Source: JAZRYE01 sp045600585 (GTDB lineage Bacteria; Bacillota_I; Bacilli_A; RFN20; CAG-826). From it: a stretch of 54,666 nucleotides of DNA. The notes beneath the pieces are model-generated. The model made no database searches. It saw only the letters and a program-made list of their open reading frames with translations, and was not told the DNA's origin. Of the stretch, positions 8,226-16,324 are shown piece by piece; positions within the stretch are counted from its first letter, which is position 1, and the number at the start of each line of letters is the position of its first letter. The translations under genes were made by a program, and so were the position numbers. Location: positions 1 to 54,666 of the forward strand of contig JAZRYE010000039.1 in the NCBI GenBank assembly GCA_045600585.1, written 5' to 3'.

Positions 8226-10229
8226 ATGAAACATGAATTTATTTATGGTACACAATATTATCGTGACCCAACTCCGCTTGAAAACGAATGGGATGATGAT
8301 TTAGAAGGCATTAAACAAATCAATATGGATACAGTTCAATTACGTCTTAATTGGCGTTATTTTGAACGTAAAGAAAACGAATATGACTTTGCTAAAGTAG
8401 ATCGTCTTTTAAAAACCTGTAAAGAACACGGCATGAAAGTAATTGTTAAATTCATGCTAGAATGCGCCCCTCAATATGTATTTGAAAAATATAACGGCAC
8501 TAGAGTTAATATTGACGGATTATATATAAGACCAGGAAGTCATGGAGCATTCTATGGTGGATGGAGACCATGCTTTACCAATGAAAAAGTCATGGAAAGA
8601 GCAGTCCTTTTTGTCAAAAAGTTAACTGAACATATTTATAAAGATGACTCTATTGTTTTATATAACATTTGGAATGAAATTCGTAATAAACCTTTAGGTG
8701 AATGTTTCTGCCCTGAATGTCGAAAAGCATTTGGTAATTATTTAGAAAATAAATTTGAAACAATTGAAAAATTAAATGAATATTATGGAACTGCAGAAGA
8801 GAGTTTTGAAACAATTAATCTACCTTCAACCCCACATGGTTATTGGGACTTATTTGAATTTAAGAAATTTAAAGGTGGATATGAATTAAAGAACTGGTTA
8901 GATAGAATTTATTCTGCTGTAAAAAGTGTAGATAAAAATAGACCAATAATGGCACATGTTGGTATATGTGCAGCTTTCCAGCATTGTTTAGATGATGTCA
9001 GCGATGATACATTAACTAGACAATCAGTCGATTTCTTTGGAACAAGTATTCCATGTGATACAACAATGGATACAGAAGATAAAAGATTAGAATTCTTAAT
9101 GCTCAATGATTATATGAGAGCAGTTGATGAAAACTATGTTATTCATGAAGTCTATCCAGGATTAGGTATGTTCAAATTACCATATGATACTGTTTACGAC
9201 ATGGATTTCAAATTATATGCTTCTTTAGCAAGTGGCGTTAAAGGAATAACCTACTGGCAATATCGTGCAGAACGTCTAGGCGTCGAAAATGATTGTGCTG
9301 GATTAGCAGGAATGGATGGAGAACAAAGAGAAGTCTGCAAACCTGTTTCTGAAGTTGGAAAACTAATTAAAGAAGATGGTGAATTATTAAATAATAGTCA
9401 TAAGAAGCAAGCAGAAGTTGCTATAGTATATGACTTTGATAGCCAATTAATTAGTGAAATTGAAGATATATGTGGTCCTGATTTTAAATTTGATGATTGG
9501 GGCGCAATTAAGTATTATCGTTATGCACATGCAGGATTCTATCGCATGTTAACAAAATTAAACTATGACGTTGATTATGTCTTATCTTGCGACTTAGATA
9601 AATTTGATTCGTATAAAGTCTTATATTTCCCATATCACAATATGCTTAAAGAAAAGACAATGAAAGTTATTGAAAAATTTGTAAAAAATGGTGGAACAGT
9701 CATTCTTGATGAAGGCTTTGGTATGCGCGATGAAAACACTTGGATGAATCCATATGATCTTAAAGTCGAGGGTATGTTTAAAGCTCGTTACGATAAACGT
9801 AGAAGAGTGTACGGAGAAGTTACAGTAAATATTAATAACGAAGATATTCGCGTATATCCATATACTAATATTTATAAAAATAATAATGGTGAAGCTATAC
9901 TTAAATTTAATAATGGTTCTACCGCTTTATCTAAATATCAATATGGTAAAGGAACTATTTATTTAGCCGGATTCTCTATTGGCTTTACTTATAGTAGTGA
10001 GAAGAATGAAACCTTAGCTTCTTATATTGATAAAATACTTAATAATTCAGGCGTTAATAAAAACAAATATGGTGACTTTGCTAAAGGATTAATTGTTAGA
10101 GAATTAGTTAATGAAAAAGGAAGCATCTTCTTCTATATGAATACTAGTGAAGAAGAACAAGATCTAACAATTGGTGACAATAAAATTCAGGTTCCTGCAA
10201 AGAAAAACGGTTATATCAAATTAATTTAA
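8226..10229 (+). CDS. GH42 beta-galactosidase
   Basis: 667 residues, cytoplasmic. The A domain is a TIM barrel with the acid/base NIWNE (Glu151) and the nucleophile IHEVYPG (Glu308). Cys116, Cys160, Cys162 and Cys165 reproduce the four-Cys zinc site spacing of GH42 enzymes. A trimerisation (glutamine-amidotransferase-like) domain and a small C-terminal beta domain follow. GH42 enzymes release terminal beta-galactose (sometimes alpha-L-arabinose) from imported oligosaccharides. The ATG at 8226 was chosen because upstream in-frame starts lie inside the phosphoesterase gene. It is the last gene of the 3216-10229 operon. Confidence 0.93.
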   Translation: MKHEFIYGTQYYRDPTPLENEWDDDLEGIKQINMDTVQLRLNWRYFERKENEYDFAKVDRLLKTCKEHGMKVIVKFMLECAPQYVFEKYNGTRVNIDGLYIRPGSHGAFYGGWRPCFTNEKVMERAVLFVKKLTEHIYKDDSIVLYNIWNEIRNKPLGECFCPECRKAFGNYLENKFETIEKLNEYYGTAEESFETINLPSTPHGYWDLFEFKKFKGGYELKNWLDRIYSAVKSVDKNRPIMAHVGICAAFQHCLDDVSDDTLTRQSVDFFGTSIPCDTTMDTEDKRLEFLMLNDYMRAVDENYVIHEVYPGLGMFKLPYDTVYDMDFKLYASLASGVKGITYWQYRAERLGVENDCAGLAGMDGEQREVCKPVSEVGKLIKEDGELLNNSHKKQAEVAIVYDFDSQLISEIEDICGPDFKFDDWGAIKYYRYAHAGFYRMLTKLNYDVDYVLSCDLDKFDSYKVLYFPYHNMLKEKTMKVIEKFVKNGGTVILDEGFGMRDENTWMNPYDLKVEGMFKARYDKRRRVYGEVTVNINNEDIRVYPYTNIYKNNNGEAILKFNNGSTALSKYQYGKGTIYLAGFSIGFTYSSEKNETLASYIDKILNNSGVNKNKYGDFAKGLIVRELVNEKGSIFFYMNTSEEEQDLTIGDNKIQVPAKKNGYIKLI

Positions 10230-10253
10230 TGTTTCATTTCCCGATTATTTTTA

Positions 10254-10259
10254 TATAAT
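10254..10259 (+). promoter_or_regulatory. -10 box of the small lipoprotein gene
   Basis: A perfect TATAAT lies 27 bases before the ATG of the lipoprotein at 10286. A purine-rich AAAAAAGGAG ribosome site follows. The -35 region is poor. Confidence 0.55.
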
Positions 10260-10285
10260 GTAAATAACAAAAAAGGAGTATTTTT

Positions 10286-10771
10286 ATGAGATTACATAAA
10301 TTAGCACTTTTCGGTGTAGCAACAACAGTCATGCTATCATCATGTTCTTTATTCGTTAAATATGACGAAGTTGATCAAGCAACATTCTACAAATATGTCA
10401 ATACTGCCAAGCTTTCACAAAAGGAATATGAATCATTAACTATTAAAGGCAAGGTTTATAGCGAATCAGATACGTCAATTCTTGATGAAACTGTCAACTT
10501 CACGGTAAAAAAAGATGATGAAGTGGAAAAAGAATATACAGTCGCAGAAACATTTGCATTACTTGCAGTTGTTGTCTTAGATTTGCATATTGCAGCCCCA
10601 AAATCTACTGAAGAAGAACCAATAACATTCTATCGTGGAAGCGATGAAGGCTATAAGATGATTGATGCCAATGATAATTATGTAATTTGGAACAAATACC
10701 TTGCTGCAACAAGAGTTTATACTGTTGGTGAAAACAGCAAAATTGATTTAAAAGTTTCATATAAGTATTAA
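10286..10771 (+). CDS. Small lipoprotein of unknown function
   Basis: 161 residues. A short signal peptide ends in the lipobox MLSSC, so the mature protein would be diacylated on that Cys and held on the outer face of the membrane. The rest is charged and beta-rich, with no recognised domain. It has a strong ribosome site and probably its own promoter, and sits between the catabolic operon and the surface-protein gene. The C-terminal VDLKVSYKY-like end resembles secreted beta-sandwich proteins, but this is weak. Confidence 0.75.
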   Translation: MRLHKLALFGVATTVMLSSCSLFVKYDEVDQATFYKYVNTAKLSQKEYESLTIKGKVYSESDTSILDETVNFTVKKDDEVEKEYTVAETFALLAVVVLDLHIAAPKSTEEEPITFYRGSDEGYKMIDANDNYVIWNKYLAATRVYTVGENSKIDLKVSYKY

Positions 10772-10792
10772 CTACTTTTTAACTAAAGATGA

Positions 10793-10820
10793 GGAGTGGG
10801 AAACCGCACCTTTCTTTTTG
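10793..10820 (+). terminator. Probable imperfect terminator after the small lipoprotein
   Basis: A GGAGTGGG/CCGCACC hairpin with a bulge on each arm and an AAA loop is followed by TTTCTTTTT. The stem is imperfect, so confidence is moderate. Confidence 0.45.
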
Positions 10821-10937
10821 CATTCTTTGACCTACATTTTTAAAAATATTAATTTTTGATATATTTCATTTTGCTTGAAAATTTATCTTATTTCTTATAA
10901 TTTGAGCCATAAAGATTATTTTAAAAAACAATCTTGT

Positions 10938-10943
10938 TATAAT
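10938..10943 (+). promoter_or_regulatory. -10 box of the surface-protein gene
   Basis: TATAAT lies 24 bases before the ATG at 10968, with the GAAGGAG ribosome site between them. No clear -35. Confidence 0.55.
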
Positions 10944-10967
10944 ATTTTTGTATCGAAGGAGTCTTTT

Positions 10968-13613
10968 ATGAAAAAACTCAGAATTAAATTTTTAAGCATC
11001 CTAAGCTTTTTAGGTCTTTCCTTTGGCCTAGTAAATGGCTTAGTTAATAAAACAAATCAAGCGTCTGCATTAGAAGATCCTAATTGTTTAGGCACAGTAA
11101 GCATTACAAAAGCTCAAATGAATTCTGCTTTCGGTGACGATAGTCCTAACTGCTTTTTAGGTTTATGGCTTAGTGGAACTGATTATCAAAATTTTGATGG
11201 CAACCTTGCTATTCCATTAACCGAAGATGTTTTTTCTAATTTAGGCAGCGATAATTATTCTCACGTTAAACTTAATGGAGTTGCTGGTAGTCAAGGCTAC
11301 AATAATGGCTACATCAATATGTGGACATATCATCCACTTTTTGCATTTAGTTTAGAGGGTTCAAGATCTATTACTGATCCAAGTAAATCCGGAACAATTG
11401 AAATTGATACGAGCTTTAGAATTCCTTCATACGCATCTACTCAAGATCCTGATAACCATACGTATTATGTTTTAGATAGAAACTTCACTTTAACAAGACC
11501 TAAGACAGACATGACACTTATTAAAAATGGTTGGTCTGAAGAATTGATTGTTACCGCTGAAGCAACATCAAAAGGTGATTGCCAAATTGCTGAAAATTTT
11601 GCATATTTTGATTTCGCTCCAGATTCAAATACATTTGTCACAATCTTTAATACATATAATACAGACTATGCAACATTAGGTTCTCCAAACCAAGCATTTG
11701 CTGGCTTAGCTAAAGATGACTATAAAACCGGTGTATTAATTAATGGCAAAACTGCTCAATCATATGGATGTTCAGAGGCTTTAATTAGTAAATGGACCGC
11801 ACCTGCTAAAAACATGTTTGGTTTTGAATTTAATGCACCTAGTGGATTTAGTAGAAGCACAGTTGAAGAAGTTGAAGTATTAAAAGGAACAAGATTACCT
11901 AGTGCAAACAACGTTGACTATTATTATGTTGATGGACATTACATTTGTTTAGTTGATAAAATCCAATTCACAAATTGTAATGATATTGATAATTGGATTA
12001 TCAATTATTTAGATAATGAATCTACTTCATATCAAGATTTAAAAGACAATTTCAATAACATTGGTGAAGTTCAAAGACAAATTTTCTTTGAAGCTAATAA
12101 AGTTTATGAAGCAAAATCTAATAAATTAAAAGATTTAGTAGAAGCAGAAGGCGAACAAATTATTTCATATTCAATCGATGGTAATATCGAGCTAGGTGAA
12201 GCAAAATTAGTTAGTGTTAGAACTTATAATGCATTCGGTAATGCAAATGAATTCTTATGGATTAAACTTGATGAAACAACTGTTGATTATCCTAATAAAG
12301 ACGGTGATGAATCATATCCAACTCAATTTAATACCAACCAAGTCAATTATGTTAAAGCTTGCTTAAATTTCATTGAATTATTTGATGCAAGTGGAAACAA
12401 GATTGTAACAGATGTATTTGATGGATATATCAATATGTTTACCCATCACTCATATTTCAATTTAGGCTTGCTCAATCTTAGTGGTGCGAAAACAATGACG
12501 TTACATAAAGGTATGCCTATCCCTTCTTATTCATTAATTAAGAATGATCAAACTTCCACTACATATGGCCATTATGTATTAGACGCTGATTATACATTAG
12601 CTATTCAAGCAAACGATATACATAACGAAGGTGACTTTAATGAATGGGCTTTACCTGTTGTTACTGTTCAATATTTAAATAGCATGGGTAAACCAATGGA
12701 TTCTTATCCAGATGAAGTAGTTGATTGCGGTGCAGCACTATCATTAAGAGGTGCTCCTGAACAAGAAGGTTACTCATCATATTGGACTGTTATTGAACCA
12801 GAAGATGGATATGTATTAGAAGGATTAACATTAAAAGTTCCTTCAACTCCATGCACATTAATTGTTCAAGCAACATATGTTGGTAGAACTTATACATTAG
12901 GATTTGAAAATGTTAATACAACAATTTCAGTCACTTATGGAGAAGTAATTAGTGAACAATTACCAGAAGTCCCAAATAAAGTTGGTTATTCTAATGGTAG
13001 ATGGGTAATTGATAACAAAGTAATTACTCAAGGTTATGTATGGGACTTTGCTTCTGACAAAGTTGCTGTTGCTGAATATGATTTAGATACATATACAGTT
13101 ACATTCAACACAAATGGTGGTTCTTCTATTAAAAATGTTGATGTTATCTATGGCGAAACAGTAGCTAAACCAGTAAATCCAACAAAAGAAGGATATACAT
13201 TTGCTGGATGGTATCAAGATGAAGCTTTAACTCAAGAATATAATTTTGATACACCTATTGTTGCTAATATCACTTTATATGCTAAATGGAATGAATCTTG
13301 CATTGTCATCTTTAATACTGATGGCGGCTCTTTAATTGATTCAGTTACAGTTAGTAAAGGCGATGTAGTTACAAGACCTCAATTTGATCCAACAAAAGAA
13401 GGATATACATTCGTCGGATGGTATTTAGGCAATCAAGAATATGACTTCAACACTCCTGTAACTGGTAACATTACTCTCACTGCTCATTATGTTAAGAATG
13501 GTGGAGATAAAAAAGGTTGTGGTGGTTCTATTGCTACAGCAACAATAATCACAACATTAATTAGCGTTGTCGGTGTTTCATTATTACTTTTAAAAAAGAA
13601 GGAAACTGATTAA
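10968..13613 (+). CDS. Large surface protein with internal repeats, two InlB B-repeats and a Gly-Cys C-terminal anchor
   Basis: 881 residues from the ATG that follows GAAGGAG. An earlier in-frame start at 10875 precedes the promoter and was rejected. A signal peptide (about 1-32) is followed by at least two copies, possibly three, of an undescribed unit. It is marked by GYINM(W/F)T(Y/H)H, then a (I/L)PSY turn, then YVLDxxxTL. Near the C terminus are two Listeria-Bacteroides/InlB B-repeats (VTFNTNGGS...GYTFAGWY and VIFNTDGGS...GYTFVGWY). The protein ends in GCGGS, a membrane span and KKKETD. There is no LPXTG. Its place beside a sugar transporter suggests glycan binding, but there is no direct evidence. 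Confidence 0.82.
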   Translation: MKKLRIKFLSILSFLGLSFGLVNGLVNKTNQASALEDPNCLGTVSITKAQMNSAFGDDSPNCFLGLWLSGTDYQNFDGNLAIPLTEDVFSNLGSDNYSHVKLNGVAGSQGYNNGYINMWTYHPLFAFSLEGSRSITDPSKSGTIEIDTSFRIPSYASTQDPDNHTYYVLDRNFTLTRPKTDMTLIKNGWSEELIVTAEATSKGDCQIAENFAYFDFAPDSNTFVTIFNTYNTDYATLGSPNQAFAGLAKDDYKTGVLINGKTAQSYGCSEALISKWTAPAKNMFGFEFNAPSGFSRSTVEEVEVLKGTRLPSANNVDYYYVDGHYICLVDKIQFTNCNDIDNWIINYLDNESTSYQDLKDNFNNIGEVQRQIFFEANKVYEAKSNKLKDLVEAEGEQIISYSIDGNIELGEAKLVSVRTYNAFGNANEFLWIKLDETTVDYPNKDGDESYPTQFNTNQVNYVKACLNFIELFDASGNKIVTDVFDGYINMFTHHSYFNLGLLNLSGAKTMTLHKGMPIPSYSLIKNDQTSTTYGHYVLDADYTLAIQANDIHNEGDFNEWALPVVTVQYLNSMGKPMDSYPDEVVDCGAALSLRGAPEQEGYSSYWTVIEPEDGYVLEGLTLKVPSTPCTLIVQATYVGRTYTLGFENVNTTISVTYGEVISEQLPEVPNKVGYSNGRWVIDNKVITQGYVWDFASDKVAVAEYDLDTYTVTFNTNGGSSIKNVDVIYGETVAKPVNPTKEGYTFAGWYQDEALTQEYNFDTPIVANITLYAKWNESCIVIFNTDGGSLIDSVTVSKGDVVTRPQFDPTKEGYTFVGWYLGNQEYDFNTPVTGNITLTAHYVKNGGDKKGCGGSIATATIITTLISVVGVSLLLLKKKETD

Positions 13614-13629
13614 TATTTAATATATAAAT

Positions 13630-14355
13630 ATGTCAGAGATTTCTGTTATAAATCTTGTAGTTGATTACAAGTTAAACAAAAAACAAACAGTTAGAGCGGT
13701 TGACAATTTGTCAGCCGTCTTTAATAACGGGGAATTTAATGTCATCATTGGCCAATCTGGATGTGGCAAATCTACTTTATTAAAATCTATTCTTGGTCTT
13801 ATTTCTTATGAGGGAGATATTTATCTTGATGACGATGATTTAAGAGGGTACTCAATCGGTGATAGAAACTTTTCTTATGTTTCACAAGACATCGTATTAA
13901 TTCCAAGTGCAACTATCTTTGATAACATAGCTTATCCTTTAAAAATTAGAGGCGTTGATAAAAAGAGTATTGTTGATAAAGTTTATGAACTTGCAGATGA
14001 ATTAGATATCCGTGATTGTTTATCAAGAAGGCCAAAACAAATATCTTTGGGCCAAGCTCAAAGAGCAGCAATTGCTAAAGCATTAATAAAAAATGCATCA
14101 TTTTATTTATTCGATGAACCTTTTTCTAACCTTGATCCAAAAAGAAGAGAAGAAGGAAGACATATTATTCAAAACGTTGTTAAGAAAAGAAGTTCAAGCG
14201 TTATTTACGTAACTCATTCAATTAAAGAAGCAACTTCTCTCGCAGATAAAGTTTTCGTTATGGATAAAGGAAACATAGTTTTTGTCGGAACTCCAAAAGA
14301 ACTATTAGAATGTGATTTAGATATCGTTAAGGAACTAGTAAAAGCAGATGAATAA
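13630..14355 (+). CDS. ABC transporter ATP-binding protein (MalK-like, no TOBE domain)
   Basis: 241 residues. Walker A is GQSGCGKST (41-49), the signature is ISLGQAQR, Walker B is FYLFDEP, and the switch His is in YVTHS. The stretch between Q-loop and signature (ATIFDNIAYPLKIRGV) is like the MalK/MsmX sugar family, but the protein stops right after the nucleotide-binding domain, without the regulatory beta domain. Two partners are possible: the three membrane proteins it overlaps (14348-16263), or the MalFG-type permeases at 19727-21556, which lack their own ATPase. Its last eight bases overlap the next gene. Confidence 0.85.
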   Translation: MSEISVINLVVDYKLNKKQTVRAVDNLSAVFNNGEFNVIIGQSGCGKSTLLKSILGLISYEGDIYLDDDDLRGYSIGDRNFSYVSQDIVLIPSATIFDNIAYPLKIRGVDKKSIVDKVYELADELDIRDCLSRRPKQISLGQAQRAAIAKALIKNASFYLFDEPFSNLDPKRREEGRHIIQNVVKKRSSSVIYVTHSIKEATSLADKVFVMDKGNIVFVGTPKELLECDLDIVKELVKADE

Positions 14356-14830
14356 TTACACAGTTGAGTATTATCAATACCTTAAGAAGCAAACCTTTAA
14401 ATATTTAATATTTGGTATTTTAGCCATTGCTTTAGGCGTTGCTTTTGTTCTTCTTTCTACTTTATTAATTAACGATAAACAACTAGTTATTTTTAAAATA
14501 ATCGATTCTTTTGTTTTATCTATTACTTTTGTTTTAGGTATATATTGCTTTATCGAACTATTTGCTACAGCAAAAAATAGACTTAAATTCATTTATCAAT
14601 TACTTGCAGTATCTCGTTACCAAGGCGTTGTTAAAATTATCAAAATTTCAGACAAAACTCTTATTAGAAGAGGCGTTTATGGATATGAAATAACTGTCGT
14701 TGATGAAAACGAAAAACAAGCGATTTACTATGTTGAAGATAAAGATGGATTAATTATTGATGAAGTAATTAAGGTTACTATCGCTAATAACTTCATATTG
14801 GAATACGAAAAGGAGAACGATCATGAATAA
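14348..14830 (+). CDS. Two-span membrane protein of unknown function
   Basis: 160 residues. Two adjacent hydrophobic helices (about 20-40 and 52-72) are followed by a cytoplasmic, beta-rich tail. No family recognised. The start ATGAATAA overlaps the end of the ATPase by eight bases, and its own end overlaps the next gene by the same eight-base pattern. This points to a coupled complex with the ATPase. Confidence 0.75.
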   Translation: MNNYTVEYYQYLKKQTFKYLIFGILAIALGVAFVLLSTLLINDKQLVIFKIIDSFVLSITFVLGIYCFIELFATAKNRLKFIYQLLAVSRYQGVVKIIKISDKTLIRRGVYGYEITVVDENEKQAIYYVEDKDGLIIDEVIKVTIANNFILEYEKENDHE

Positions 14831-15410
14831 GATTCTCCTTGCGTTAAAAAAGCATTGGTATGTGTATTTATTAGCTATTGTTGTAGCTACTTCTTTATCA
14901 ATTTATTGGTGTAATTTTGTTACTCGCCCTGTTGATGAACAAACCATTACATTATTTATTGGCTCTTATTCTTTAGATAAAGAAGCTTTATCAAACAAAT
15001 TAAATGAAGTTAAACCTGATTATTTAAAAGAAATCAATATTGTCAGTGTTAAAACTGGTAGTTCTGATTTCGGATATTATTTTGTGAATAATGGATTAAA
15101 TAAAGCTGATATCTTTGTTCTTCCTGAATCATATATCACAGAAGATATGATGAATAAACAGTTCGCTACATTAAATAGTAGTTATATAACTACATATTTT
15201 GATTATGAAAGCGATAGTAGTAATCATGGCGTTAATATCCATAAAGTTGGTCAAGAAGATAAAGAAATATTCACCTTTACTGAAGAAGGTAAAACCGATG
15301 AAAATTACTATTTATTTTTTAGAACAAATTCCATTCATATCGGCGAGATGAATAATTCAAATTTTGATACAGCGATTAAATTTGCTAAGGTAATAAAAGA
15401 AAATGCGTAA
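14823..15410 (+). CDS. Membrane-anchored extracytoplasmic protein of unknown function
   Basis: 195 residues: one N-terminal transmembrane helix (about 13-31) and an outside domain of about 160 residues. The outside domain contains KADIFVLPESYI, which is reminiscent of type-2 solute-binding folds (a short alpha/beta half), but no family was identified. It overlaps both neighbours by eight bases. It may be an accessory subunit of the adjacent ABC ATPase. Confidence 0.72.
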   Translation: MNKILLALKKHWYVYLLAIVVATSLSIYWCNFVTRPVDEQTITLFIGSYSLDKEALSNKLNEVKPDYLKEINIVSVKTGSSDFGYYFVNNGLNKADIFVLPESYITEDMMNKQFATLNSSYITTYFDYESDSSNHGVNIHKVGQEDKEIFTFTEEGKTDENYYLFFRTNSIHIGEMNNSNFDTAIKFAKVIKENA

Positions 15411-16263
15411 AAAGAGTCTATATTCCACATCTGATTTTAAAAAAGATTCGCTTCCAACAAATCGTAAGGAACTCTTTTGGGATATTTTAAAAAACCATTA
15501 TTTCTCATTTTTAAAGATTGGATTAATTCTCGTTCTATTTTGCTTACCTTTGTTATTTATTGGATTTATCAAAGATTATTCATATATTTATGCAAATGAA
15601 AACGGAATATCTAATGAAGCAACATTAATTACTGCAAGCGCGGTTGAAATAATTTTTGTTATTCTTTTATCTATTTTTGCCAGTGGTATGGGCAAGATTT
15701 ATAAAGAGTATTCTTGGATGGATCCAGTATTTTTTAAAGATGATTTTAAAATTGGAGTTAAAGAAAATATTAAACCAACGATAATTTCTGCGATTTTTAT
15801 TGCCTTATTAAATTTCTTTTTCAACTTTGTCTATGTTGTTTCTGATAACGGGCTTATTACTGCGATTCCATTCGGATTTAATGTGGTCGTGTTATTTCCT
15901 ATATTCTTACACGTTATCTTCATTAATTTCTTATATACAAATAGGTATGGAACTAATTTTTCATTAGGATGTTTCTTTTATTTAAAACATTTACCATCAA
16001 CATTATTATTAACTTTGTTAATAATTCTTCCAAAAGCGTTTGATTTTTTCCATTTTGCTAACATATTCACAATCTTAACTAAATACATCATCATTGCTGT
16101 TTATTTAATATTTATTATTCCTTTAATTTTATTAATCGCTCAGCTTAATGAAATGCGAATATTTGATAAAAGAGTTAACGTAATTCGCTTTCCAGAAATG
16201 GTGAATAAAGGCCTTTACATCCCTGAAAAGAAAATCGATAGTTCAAAAAATGATACATTATAG
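15403..16263 (+). CDS. Six-span membrane protein, possibly YesL/DUF624-like
   Basis: 286 residues with about six hydrophobic helices (near 35-55, 75-95, 125-146, 155-178, 198-212, 222-247). The amphipathic FKIGVKENIKPTIISAIF and the downstream FFYLKHLPSTLLLTLL recall the DUF624/YesL family, which is often encoded next to carbohydrate ABC transporters. The match is suggestive only. It is the last member of the four-gene overlapping block. Alternatively it could be the permease for the 13630 ATPase. Confidence 0.7.
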   Translation: MRKKSLYSTSDFKKDSLPTNRKELFWDILKNHYFSFLKIGLILVLFCLPLLFIGFIKDYSYIYANENGISNEATLITASAVEIIFVILLSIFASGMGKIYKEYSWMDPVFFKDDFKIGVKENIKPTIISAIFIALLNFFFNFVYVVSDNGLITAIPFGFNVVVLFPIFLHVIFINFLYTNRYGTNFSLGCFFYLKHLPSTLLLTLLIILPKAFDFFHFANIFTILTKYIIIAVYLIFIIPLILLIAQLNEMRIFDKRVNVIRFPEMVNKGLYIPEKKIDSSKNDTL

Positions 16264-16272
16264 GCTTCTACT

Positions 16273-16292
16273 AATATTGTTAAATCAATATT
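16273..16292 (+). promoter_or_regulatory. Palindromic candidate operator over the -35 region
   Basis: AATATTG (16273-16279), six bases, then CAATATT (16286-16292) is a perfect inverted repeat. It overlaps the -35 box TTGTTA (16277-16282) and spacer of the promoter for the GH99-like/ABC operon. A transcriptional repressor bound here would block polymerase. The same hairpin, followed by TATAATTTTTTT, could instead act as a terminator for the upstream block. Confidence 0.5.
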
Positions 16293-16305
16293 GAGAGTCT
16301 ATAAT
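16277..16305 (+). promoter_or_regulatory. Sigma-A-type promoter of the sugar ABC operon
   Basis: TTGTTA (16277-16282), a 17-base spacer and a perfect TATAAT (16300-16305). Transcription would start near 16312, only about 13 bases before the ATG at 16325. There is no Shine-Dalgarno in that leader, so the first gene would be translated from an almost leaderless message. Confidence 0.65.
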
Positions 16306-16324
16306 TTTTTTAACATTAATTATT

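Noticed and set aside
8106..8226. Longer N terminus for the GH42 enzyme
   Set aside because: The extra 40 residues overlap the phosphoesterase gene. The GH42 domain begins right at the ATG at 8226.
10875..10968. Longer N terminus for the large surface protein
   Set aside because: The earlier in-frame start lies upstream of the TATAAT box and has no ribosome site. The ATG at 10968 gives a proper signal peptide after GAAGGAG.
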